From positions 558,001 to 622,000 of the forward strand of contig NZ_FOLN01000003.1 in NCBI RefSeq assembly GCF_900112395.1: a stretch of 64,000 nucleotides of DNA, written 5' to 3'. The translations under genes and the position numbers were made by a program. Positions 1-6,526 of the stretch are shown one piece after another (the first letter of the stretch is position 1; each line of letters begins with the position of its first letter). A model generated the notes under the pieces. It saw only the letters and a list, made by a program, of their open reading frames with translations, was not told the DNA's origin and searched no databases. This DNA is from Algibacter lectus. GTDB taxonomy: Bacteria > Bacteroidota > Bacteroidia > Flavobacteriales > Flavobacteriaceae.

Positions 1-23
1 GGGTTCAAATCCCGTCTTTCGCT
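1..23 (+). tRNA. tRNA 3' end, truncated by window start (probably tRNA-Gly)
   Basis: The window opens inside a tRNA. Bases 1-15 are the T loop with its flanking stem (GGG TTCAAAT CCCGT), 16-22 (CTTTCGC) the 3' acceptor strand and base 23 (T) the discriminator. No CCA is encoded. The anticodon lies outside the window. A U73 discriminator and an acceptor that would begin GCGAAAG suggest tRNA-Gly, but that identity is inference. It lies 30 bases before tRNA-Leu and is probably cotranscribed with it. Confidence 0.75.
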
Positions 24-53
24 CTGAGAATTTTTGCCTTAAAATATTCCAAT

Positions 54-137
54 GCTGAAGTGGTGGAATTGGTAGACACGTTGGACTTAAAATCCAATGT
101 CCATTAGGACGTACGGGTTCAAGTCCCGTCTTCAGTA
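54..137 (+). tRNA. tRNA-Leu (anticodon UAA)
   Basis: The acceptor strand GCTGAAG (54-60) pairs with CTTCAGT (130-136, G-U at the top) and A137 is the discriminator. The anticodon stem TTGGA/TCCAA (81-85/93-97) encloses the TAA anticodon at 88-90. A long variable arm, typical of class II tRNAs, precedes the T arm ACGGG TTCAAGT CCCGT. CCA is not encoded. Confidence 0.97.
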
Positions 138-138
138 C

Positions 139-173
139 AAAAGCCTTATCTTTTATTAGATAAGGCTTTTTTT
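139..173 (+). terminator. Rho-independent terminator after tRNA-Leu
   Basis: AAGCCTTATCT and AGATAAGGCTT form a perfect stem with a short T-rich loop. The stem is followed by a run of seven or more T. It closes the tRNA transcript. Confidence 0.9.
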
Positions 174-263
174 ATGCGCCATATTTAAAATAACATGTTT
201 TTTAAACGTATTGTAAAAGAGGTTGTGTAAGCGGGTTTTACTTCCGATAGTAAGGCCATTGTC

Positions 264-286
264 GCGCTACAGAATATAGGTAGCGC
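264..286. other. Isolated 7-bp hairpin, function unknown
   Basis: GCGCTAC (264-270) and GTAGCGC (280-286) are perfect inverted arms around a 9-base loop. They lie in the 178-base gap between the tRNA terminator and the end of the LytTR regulator gene. Neither strand has a T-run after the stem, so it is not a classical terminator. It could mark the 3' end of the minus-strand operon or be a protein site. Nothing else was recognised in this gap. Confidence 0.35.
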
Positions 287-351
287 AGTTAGGCTCTAAA
301 TATGTGTGTTTAGGTTTTAAAAGTTGTTTAATAAGAAGTGTGAATCGCTAA

Positions 352-1077
352 TTAGACACCTAATCGTTTCATAACGGTATCCTTATAGGTTTCTCCAACA
401 GGAATACGCATGTCTGCCACCAAAATTTTAGATTTTTGAATAGCTTTTATGTGTTCTATACTCACAACGTAAGATTTATGAACTCTTATAAATTTTGAAG
501 GAGGAAGTTTGTCTAATATGTCCTTAAAACTAGATAAGGTTAATATAGGTTTTTGAGTATCTGAGGTGTAAATTTTAATATAATCTTTTAAGCCTTGTAA
601 ATAAATAATCGTGTCTATGTTTATTTTAATGTTTTCATATTCCGATTTAACGAAAATAAAATTATTAACCGCAACAGGTGCTGCTGTTTCTGTTACTTGC
701 GGACTTACAACTACTTTATTCTCCAGCTCATACTTTTCTTTTGCACGAGAAATGGCTTTTAAAAATCTATGAAACGGAATAGGTTTTACTAAATAATCTG
801 TAGCATTTAAGTTAAAACCATCTAGTGCGTATTCTGGATATGCCGTTGTAAATATAAATTGTGGCATATTGTCAATTGTTTTTACAAGATCGATACCGGT
901 TAAGTTTGGCATTTCAATATCTAAAAACACTAAATCTACTTGGTGTTTGTTTAAAAGAATAATGGCTTCTAGTGGGTTTGTGCACTTTGCGACAATTTCT
1001 ATACCGCCAACTTGCTGCACATAAGATTCTACTACATCAATAGCTAGAGGTTCGTCGTCTATAATTACACATTTCAT
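352..1077 (-). CDS. LytTR-family DNA-binding response regulator
   Basis: This is the cytoplasmic output partner of the adjacent histidine kinase. Residues 1-120 are a receiver domain with acidic pocket D7/D8, phospho-acceptor D53 (in FLDIEMP) and the conserved K of DYLVKP. Residues about 140-241 form a LytTR domain, the beta-rich DNA-binding fold that binds direct repeats, with KDYIKIY and FIRVHKSYVV signatures. The length of 241 residues is normal for the LytR/AgrA type. It lies 14 bases after the kinase and is the last gene of a three-gene minus-strand operon. The target genes are not known. The facing secreted-protein genes are candidates because LytTR systems often regulate neighbours. 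Confidence 0.93.
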   Translation of the reverse strand: MKCVIIDDEPLAIDVVESYVQQVGGIEIVAKCTNPLEAIILLNKHQVDLVFLDIEMPNLTGIDLVKTIDNMPQFIFTTAYPEYALDGFNLNATDYLVKPIPFHRFLKAISRAKEKYELENKVVVSPQVTETAAPVAVNNFIFVKSEYENIKINIDTIIYLQGLKDYIKIYTSDTQKPILTLSSFKDILDKLPPSKFIRVHKSYVVSIEHIKAIQKSKILVADMRIPVGETYKDTVMKRLGV

Positions 1078-1091
1078 CTTAAATAGTTTTA

Positions 1092-2156
1092 CTAGAGTTT
1101 TAACGTCAAATTTACAACAAACTCATTATCGATTTCTTTAATAGTTAACCAATGACTGTCTGGGTATAGTAAACTCAAGCGGTCTTTTGTGTTTTGTAAT
1201 CCAATTCCAGAACTAGTTTTATCGTTCTTTCTACTGCCTATCAAGTTAATACATGTAAATTGAAGTTCATCATCTTTAACATAAATTTCAATTTTAATTT
1301 TAGTGTGTCCTTTAAAATCGGTGCCATATTTAAAGGCGTTTTCGATAAAAGAAATAAGTAAAAGTGGTCTTATTTTTTGGCTGTTAATTCCGCCATGAAT
1401 GTTTATGGTAACATGTTCGTTGTTGGCAATACGTAAACGCTGAAGTTTTAAATAATTTTGAACATAGTCGAGTTCGTTACTTAGTAATACAAAATCTTGA
1501 TTGGTTTGGTACAACATATATCTCAACAATTCAGAAAGTGTGATAACGGCTTCTGGTGCGTCGTTAGATTTTTTTGTAGTGAGCGAATAGATGCTGTTTA
1601 AAGAGTTAAATAGAAAGTGAGGGCTAATTTGATTTTTCAGAAAATGTAATTCTGATGACGATTTTTGCGCCTCTATTTGTTTTGTCGCTATTTCATTGCT
1701 GCTCCATTCGGTATACATCCTTATTATAGTGCCAATCGCTAATATTAAAAAGCTGTTAATAGCAATCATGGCGCCTTTTAGTCCCCAGAAAAAATGTCTG
1801 GACCTGGCACCTCTATAAGGCATAGGGCCTCTGTTGAAAACATTATAATTTTTATTAAACTCATAGTTTAGTTCTCTAAACAAGAAGGTGAAAAAAGCAA
1901 TAAAAACAATAGCACAAAAAATATATAGACCTGTTTTTTTATGAAGTAATAACCTTGGGACTAATATTAAATAGTTGAGGTAGAATAAAATAATATTTAT
2001 TACAAAAAGAGAGCTATTGCTGAAGTTTATTAAATCTTCTCCCGGTCTGGACTGAATTAAATGCATAAAAACAAAAATGGTCCATATAGAGATATGAAGC
2101 ATAATTTGTTTCCGGCTCTTTACGCCAAAAAAAGAAGATTGTATTGTTGTTTCCAT
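1092..2156 (-). CDS. Sensor histidine kinase, LytS/YehU type (His_kinase domain)
   Basis: This is a membrane histidine kinase for the following LytTR regulator. Four hydrophobic segments lie at about residues 18-35, 50-70, 78-96 and 128-148 and leave little extracellular sequence. A short linker leads to the His_kinase motif with phospho-acceptor H180 in NQISPHFLFNSLN. The C-terminal HATPase region contains LLLISFIENAFKYG (N box) and SSGIGLQNTKDRL (G box). Its ATG directly abuts the stop codon of the upstream DUF4907 gene (TAA-ATG), so the two are translationally linked. There is no recognisable periplasmic sensor domain, so the signal is probably sensed in the membrane or through a partner protein. 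Confidence 0.93.
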   Translation of the reverse strand: METTIQSSFFGVKSRKQIMLHISIWTIFVFMHLIQSRPGEDLINFSNSSLFVINIILFYLNYLILVPRLLLHKKTGLYIFCAIVFIAFFTFLFRELNYEFNKNYNVFNRGPMPYRGARSRHFFWGLKGAMIAINSFLILAIGTIIRMYTEWSSNEIATKQIEAQKSSSELHFLKNQISPHFLFNSLNSIYSLTTKKSNDAPEAVITLSELLRYMLYQTNQDFVLLSNELDYVQNYLKLQRLRIANNEHVTINIHGGINSQKIRPLLLISFIENAFKYGTDFKGHTKIKIEIYVKDDELQFTCINLIGSRKNDKTSSGIGLQNTKDRLSLLYPDSHWLTIKEIDNEFVVNLTLKL

Positions 2157-2495
2157 TTAATTGTTACAGTTAAGTGCTATGTTTAACTGGTTTAAGTTTT
2201 CTAGCGTTATCTGTGGATTTTCTTTATTATATAGTTTTTTACTAACCAATTGAGCCACACTATTTGCATCTTGCTCTGTGCAAAACGTTTTGTTTAATTG
2301 AACGGCCGGAATGTATTCTTGTTTAATGAGTAATTTGGAATTATAATTTATTTGATATCCAAAACCATTTTCAACTTTAAAAACTTCAGTCTTATAAGGG
2401 TTAGATGTTTCAAATATATCGGAATTAGCCATATACAATCCACTAGTTAGCACCAAAGCTACCACTAAAACTAATATTATTTTTCTTCTAAACAT
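2157..2495 (-). CDS. DUF4907 domain protein, membrane-anchored or exported
   Basis: The protein has 112 residues. A hydrophobic N-terminus (about residues 5-23) may be an uncleaved anchor or a signal peptide. The rest matches my recollection of DUF4907: a GFGYQI motif, a KQEYIPAVQ motif, and an AQLVSKKL helix followed by an ITLENLNQL segment. Two cysteines (FCTEQ and the C-terminal NCNN) could form a disulfide. The biochemical function is unknown. It is the first gene of the operon with the kinase and response regulator and lies downstream of the Kelch lipoprotein gene on the same strand. A role in signal input to the kinase is a reasonable inference but untested. Confidence 0.75.
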   Translation of the reverse strand: MFRRKIILVLVVALVLTSGLYMANSDIFETSNPYKTEVFKVENGFGYQINYNSKLLIKQEYIPAVQLNKTFCTEQDANSVAQLVSKKLYNKENPQITLENLNQLNIALNCNN

Positions 2496-2518
2496 TATTT
2501 ATATTTTTTTTAAACAAG

Positions 2519-2563
2519 AAAAACCAAAGTAATTGCTATAAAATAATGAGCAAGTTACTTTGG
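2519..2563 (-). terminator. Terminator of the Kelch lipoprotein gene
   Basis: CCAAAGTAA (2524-2532) pairs with TTACTTTGG (2555-2563), and the stem extends inward through TTGCT/AGCAA past one bulged G. Read on the minus strand it is followed by TTTTT. It separates the Kelch gene from the DUF4907-kinase-regulator operon, so that operon needs its own promoter in the short A/T-rich stretch around 2496-2518. Confidence 0.75.
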
Positions 2564-2595
2564 AATTTAACTAATGGATGATATAAAATTTGCTA

Positions 2596-3582
2596 TTAAT
2601 CTTCATCATCATAATCATCCTGAGGGAACACTTCGAATGTATCATCTAAGTACAAAGTACCTGTTTTTCCTAAGCTTACAAAAGCACGGCTTCCTGTAGA
2701 AAAGGCAACAGCGTCTTGTCTTGCAGTAGCTTCTAGGTTTGTAATTTCTTCCCAATCGTCATTAATTGGGTCGTACTCCCAAATAGAGGTCATGGCGCCA
2801 CCGTAATAACCAGTAGCAATATATCCTAATCCACCCATGCTAAAACCTACAGCGTTAGAGCGTACTACATTGTAATCATCGTCATCGTCTAAATCGGTTA
2901 AGCTAGACCAAACTTCAGTTGTAGGATCGAAAACCCAGAAATCAGTTTTGTAAGCACCATTGCTAACTCCTGTACCTAAGTAAACTTTATCATCTATAGT
3001 AAAGGTTGTTGCATCTCTTCTTTTATCTCCGCCAAAACCTACAAGTTCGCTCCATGTATCGGTTCCTGGAGTGTATTTCCAAAAATCTTTTAAATCGTTA
3101 TCGCCATCATAACCTGTACCAACATAGCCATTACCGTTAACGCCAAAACTTACAGCAGCACGTCTAACACCACCACCAAAGTCTGCTATTTGCGACCATG
3201 AGTTAGAGGCAACATCATATTTATAAAAATCACTTAATTCATCTAAACCATCATAACCAACACCAATGTAACCATCGCCGTCAATTTCCATTCCAGAAGC
3301 AGAACTACGTGTGCTACCAGGAAAACTTGCTTTTTGAGACCAATAGTTTCCTTCAATATTATATTGCCAAAAATCGTTTAAGTAATCGTCTCCATCATAT
3401 CCAGTACCCATGTAGCCTAAATTGTCTATCACAAAACTAGCTGCATTACTTCTTGGAACACCATCAAAAATTGAGCGTTCTATCCAGTTCCCTCGTTCTT
3501 CGTCATCATCATCGCTACTGCAACTTACAAATAGACCTATAAAAACACCTAAACCTAAAAGGACTTTTAATTTATTTTTCAT
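2596..3582 (-). CDS. Kelch-repeat (galactose-oxidase-like) beta-propeller lipoprotein
   Basis: The protein is an exported lipoprotein with a hydrophobic signal and lipobox ending at C21 (LFVSC), followed by an acidic SSDDDDEE stretch typical of surface-exposed flavobacterial lipoproteins. The rest is six Kelch-type blades of about 48-50 residues. Each carries a GYxGxGYDG-like strand and a DFWxYD..TxxWSQ strand, for example GYMGTGYDG, GYIGVGYDG and GYVGTGYDG. No catalytic copper site of galactose oxidase is evident, so a binding or scaffold role is more likely than oxidase activity. It has its own terminator and is divergent from the DUF4270 gene. Kelch and DUF4907 genes are, as I recall, often adjacent in Bacteroidota. 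Confidence 0.9.
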   Translation of the reverse strand: MKNKLKVLLGLGVFIGLFVSCSSDDDDEERGNWIERSIFDGVPRSNAASFVIDNLGYMGTGYDGDDYLNDFWQYNIEGNYWSQKASFPGSTRSSASGMEIDGDGYIGVGYDGLDELSDFYKYDVASNSWSQIADFGGGVRRAAVSFGVNGNGYVGTGYDGDNDLKDFWKYTPGTDTWSELVGFGGDKRRDATTFTIDDKVYLGTGVSNGAYKTDFWVFDPTTEVWSSLTDLDDDDDYNVVRSNAVGFSMGGLGYIATGYYGGAMTSIWEYDPINDDWEEITNLEATARQDAVAFSTGSRAFVSLGKTGTLYLDDTFEVFPQDDYDDED

Positions 3583-3678
3583 AATTCGTTATCTCTTCTT
3601 TTTGTTAATCTTTTCAGCAAAACTATCTGTTACTAGCGCCATATAAAAACATAATTGATATTCTCGGGATTAGTCTAT

Positions 3679-3724
3679 ACCAACACGGCTATTTTCTAGA
3701 CCAACGGGCTTCTACCGTGTTGGT
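3679..3724. promoter_or_regulatory. Inverted repeat in the divergent Kelch/DUF4270 promoter region
   Basis: ACCAACACGG (3679-3688) and CCGTGTTGGT (3715-3724) are perfect 10-base inverted arms. The 26-base spacer contains a third related copy, GACCAACGGG. The element is in the 242-base gap between divergent genes, about 100 bases from either start. It may be a regulator site or an RNA hairpin. No clear TTG-TAnnTTTG promoter was seen in the gap. Confidence 0.5.
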
Positions 3725-3824
3725 CGGTTAAATCAGGCTATTGGCATACTAAAACAAGGTCTTTGTATAACATGTTTTATTTAAATGAAGTGTTTATTTA
3801 GGTTCGCATAAAAAAAGATTTTAT

Positions 3825-5132
3825 ATGAAAATGAAACAGTTCTTTTCTGTGTCATTAATTTTTATGGGCCTAGCATTTTTTATGGCTTGTGAAGGAGATG
3901 ATACCGCAGTTCCCGTGGGAGAAGATTGGATAAAAGTAGATACTAAAGTCTATTTTATCGATTCTATGACGGTAAATGCTTCTACTTTTAAGTTCGATTC
4001 TATTGCGGTTTCTAATACGAGTAGACTTTTAGTTGGTGCTTATACCGATGACGTTTTCGGGAAAACTAAAGCAAAAAGTTATTTGCAATTGGCATACCCT
4101 TTTGAAAGTATTGATAATGAAGCAATTTACGATTCTATCGCGTTAATTTTAAAGTACGACAACTACTTTTATAACGACACTACACAAACGCAAACCATTA
4201 ACGTTTTTAATATTTTAGATGATATTAAAAGTGATGATGATTATTTTTATAACACAACCAATTTTGAGGCTAGTGAAACGGCTATCGGAACAAAAACATT
4301 TCAGCCTTACCCAATAAAAGAAGATTCGCTTCATATTACTATTAGCGACGTTTTTGGAAAGGAGTTATATGAAAAAATAAGAGATAATGAAATCACTACG
4401 AGCGATGAGTTTTTAAATCAATATAAAGGACTTTTAGTAAGTCCAGACGATAACAACACGAGTGTTTTAGGATTTGCGACTAGTAGTTTTTTACGCTTAT
4501 ACTACTCGGAAGATGATGAGGTTGAAGTTGAGGATAGCCAGACTATGGAGTTTTACTTAAACTCTACCAACAGCTTTCATAATGTTTCTAGCGATTATAC
4601 CGGAACTTATTTTTCAGATCTAGAAAGTGAAGAAACACAACTTTTTAGTACAGATACCGATGATAATAGTTTTTCACAATCGGGGACAGGTTTAGCAACT
4701 CGAATTGATATTCCTTATGTGGAACGAATTAATGATATTGAAGGAAATGGAAGCATTTTAAATGCCAGTTTAAAGATTTCTATTAAGCAAAATTCATCTA
4801 CCGATAACTTATCTATTCGCGATTCGTTAAGTGTATTTTTAATTGATAGAAAAGGCGATATTTACAGCACGCTTACCAATGCTGCAGGTGAAACTACTTA
4901 TGGTCTTTTAGAGGCTTATGATGAAGAATTTAAAACCTTAACCTATTCTATTCCTGTTACGTATTTTCTAAACTTAAAGTTAGATGCCACGTATAATGAT
5001 AATTTATATTTAGCTATTTACGGACAAGATTTCAATCAATCTGTAGATCGCTATATTTTTAATGGAGAAGAAACTTCCAGCGACGATTTAAAACTGAAAC
5101 TAGAATTAACTTATGCCATTTATGAAGACTAA
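3825..5132 (+). CDS. DUF4270 family lipoprotein
   Basis: The protein has 435 residues with a lipoprotein signal ending at the cysteine of FFMACEGDD. The mature part resembles DUF4270: FKFDSIAVSNTSRLLVGAYTD near the N-terminus, a YDSIALILKYD strand, and a C-terminal stretch with a YLAIYG strand and a lipid-exposed-like LKLKLELTY ending. DUF4270 proteins are Bacteroidota-specific, predicted outer-membrane-anchored and of unknown function. The downstream outer-membrane barrel gene overlaps its last codons, indicating coupled translation and a likely functional pair. Confidence 0.85.
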   Translation: MKMKQFFSVSLIFMGLAFFMACEGDDTAVPVGEDWIKVDTKVYFIDSMTVNASTFKFDSIAVSNTSRLLVGAYTDDVFGKTKAKSYLQLAYPFESIDNEAIYDSIALILKYDNYFYNDTTQTQTINVFNILDDIKSDDDYFYNTTNFEASETAIGTKTFQPYPIKEDSLHITISDVFGKELYEKIRDNEITTSDEFLNQYKGLLVSPDDNNTSVLGFATSSFLRLYYSEDDEVEVEDSQTMEFYLNSTNSFHNVSSDYTGTYFSDLESEETQLFSTDTDDNSFSQSGTGLATRIDIPYVERINDIEGNGSILNASLKISIKQNSSTDNLSIRDSLSVFLIDRKGDIYSTLTNAAGETTYGLLEAYDEEFKTLTYSIPVTYFLNLKLDATYNDNLYLAIYGQDFNQSVDRYIFNGEETSSDDLKLKLELTYAIYED

Positions 5133-6372
5133 ATATATAGCACTTTACACCGTTTTACTTGTTTTTTCTGGTCAGGTTTTTGCTCAATCTAATGCCTTAT
5201 CGAGTTCGCCTTATTCACTTTATGGCTTAGGCTTAACCAACGATATTGGTACAGGTAAAATAAATGGTTTAGGAAAATCGGGCATTGCCATACCATCAAG
5301 CACGTTTATAAATAACTCGAATCCAGCATCATTTGGGGCAATTCCTAAAAATGCGTTTTTCTACGACTTTGGTTTTAAAGGAGAAACAAATATCTCGGCA
5401 GAAGGGGCAAGTTCTAATTCTAGTATTACAGCCAATTTTTCCAACATTGGTATTGCTTTTCCTATTAACGAGAAATCAGGATTCGGTATAACCTTAATTC
5501 CGTTTACAAGTGTGGGATATACCATTTCTGGAATAGAAAGTTATATTGAGGGTAGTACAAATTTGTTTAACACAACGGTTGAAGGTGAGGGAGGAATAAA
5601 CGATTTAAAGATGAATTACGGTTACTCGTTAACCGATAATTTTAGATTAGGAATAACTGCATCTGCACTTTTTGGAAAAATTACAGAAACAGAAACCAAC
5701 TATATTTTTGCAGACAGTTACAGTTCTATTTTAATAGATGAAGATAATCGCTATTCTGGACTACGTTTAGGTGCAGGATTTCAATATGATATAGCCAAAA
5801 ATCTCTCCGTTGGTGGGGTGGTCAATTTACCAGCAATACTTAGCGGTGATACAATTGGGACAACCACCATTTCCACCGACGTTACTACCGAGATTTTTGA
5901 AACCGATTCTGATTTAGATGACTTTAAGTTGCCTTTAGAATTTGGTTTTGGTTTGCAAACTACACTTCAAGAGGCTTTTACGGTGAGTTTAGATTATAAG
6001 AAAAGTTTTTGGGATGATACTAATCAATCAGATCAAATAGGAACTTTTGTAGATCAGGATTTCTTCGGAGCTGGTTTACAATTTAAGAGTACAGGAAATC
6101 AATTAAAGTTTTTTAATCGCTTGGAGTATCGCGCAGGGTTTAATTACGATAACGGAAATATTGAAATAGATAATACCCGAATTAGTAATTCTGCGATAAA
6201 CTTTGGTATTGGTGTGCCATTAAAACGTGATACAAGTTCTATGATTAATTTTAGTTATTCTTATGGAAATAAAGGCACTATTTCAAGCGGTTTAATTAAG
6301 GAAAATTACCATTTATTTTCTATAAACTTAAGTTTAGAAGGTATTTGGTTTCAGAAACGTAAAATCTATTAA
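5122..6372 (+). CDS. FadL/OmpP1-like outer-membrane beta-barrel protein
   Basis: A signal peptide (MKTKYIALYTVLLVFSGQVFA) precedes a mature region with SNALSSSPYSLYGLG and the NNSNPASFG segment common to FadL-like flavobacterial proteins. Many alternating hydrophobic strands follow, ending with a C-terminal strand. The likely role is a transport channel or assembly partner in the outer membrane. I chose the ATG at 5122 because it gives a canonical signal peptide. An in-frame ATG at 5113 adds three residues. Either start overlaps the DUF4270 gene (11 or 20 bases). It has no plug domain, so it is not TonB-dependent. Confidence 0.8.
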   Translation: MKTKYIALYTVLLVFSGQVFAQSNALSSSPYSLYGLGLTNDIGTGKINGLGKSGIAIPSSTFINNSNPASFGAIPKNAFFYDFGFKGETNISAEGASSNSSITANFSNIGIAFPINEKSGFGITLIPFTSVGYTISGIESYIEGSTNLFNTTVEGEGGINDLKMNYGYSLTDNFRLGITASALFGKITETETNYIFADSYSSILIDEDNRYSGLRLGAGFQYDIAKNLSVGGVVNLPAILSGDTIGTTTISTDVTTEIFETDSDLDDFKLPLEFGFGLQTTLQEAFTVSLDYKKSFWDDTNQSDQIGTFVDQDFFGAGLQFKSTGNQLKFFNRLEYRAGFNYDNGNIEIDNTRISNSAINFGIGVPLKRDTSSMINFSYSYGNKGTISSGLIKENYHLFSINLSLEGIWFQKRKIY

Positions 6373-6467
6373 AAGGCTTCTTTTATCGTTTTTTATTAGG
6401 AAGGTACATCAGGAAATTCTACTTCAATTTATAGGTTGCATATTTAAGCGCAAGCTTACTTAATAGC

Positions 6468-6509
6468 AAAAAAACGCACAAAGACAACTACTGCCTTTGT
6501 GCGTTTTTT
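6468..6509. terminator. Bidirectional terminator between convergent genes
   Basis: ACGCACAAAG (6474-6483) and CTTTGTGCGT (6495-6504) form a 10-bp stem with an 11-base loop. It is flanked by an A-run on the left and a T-run on the right, so it can end both the plus-strand barrel gene and the minus-strand DUF5686 gene. Confidence 0.92.
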
Positions 6510-6526
6510 GTATATATAATAAGGTT

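Noticed and set aside
3422-3646. Plus-strand ORF opposite the 5' end of the Kelch gene
   Set aside because: It mirrors the Kelch coding frame, has a Ser-rich run that is the complement of the Asp-rich lipoprotein linker, and has no family features.
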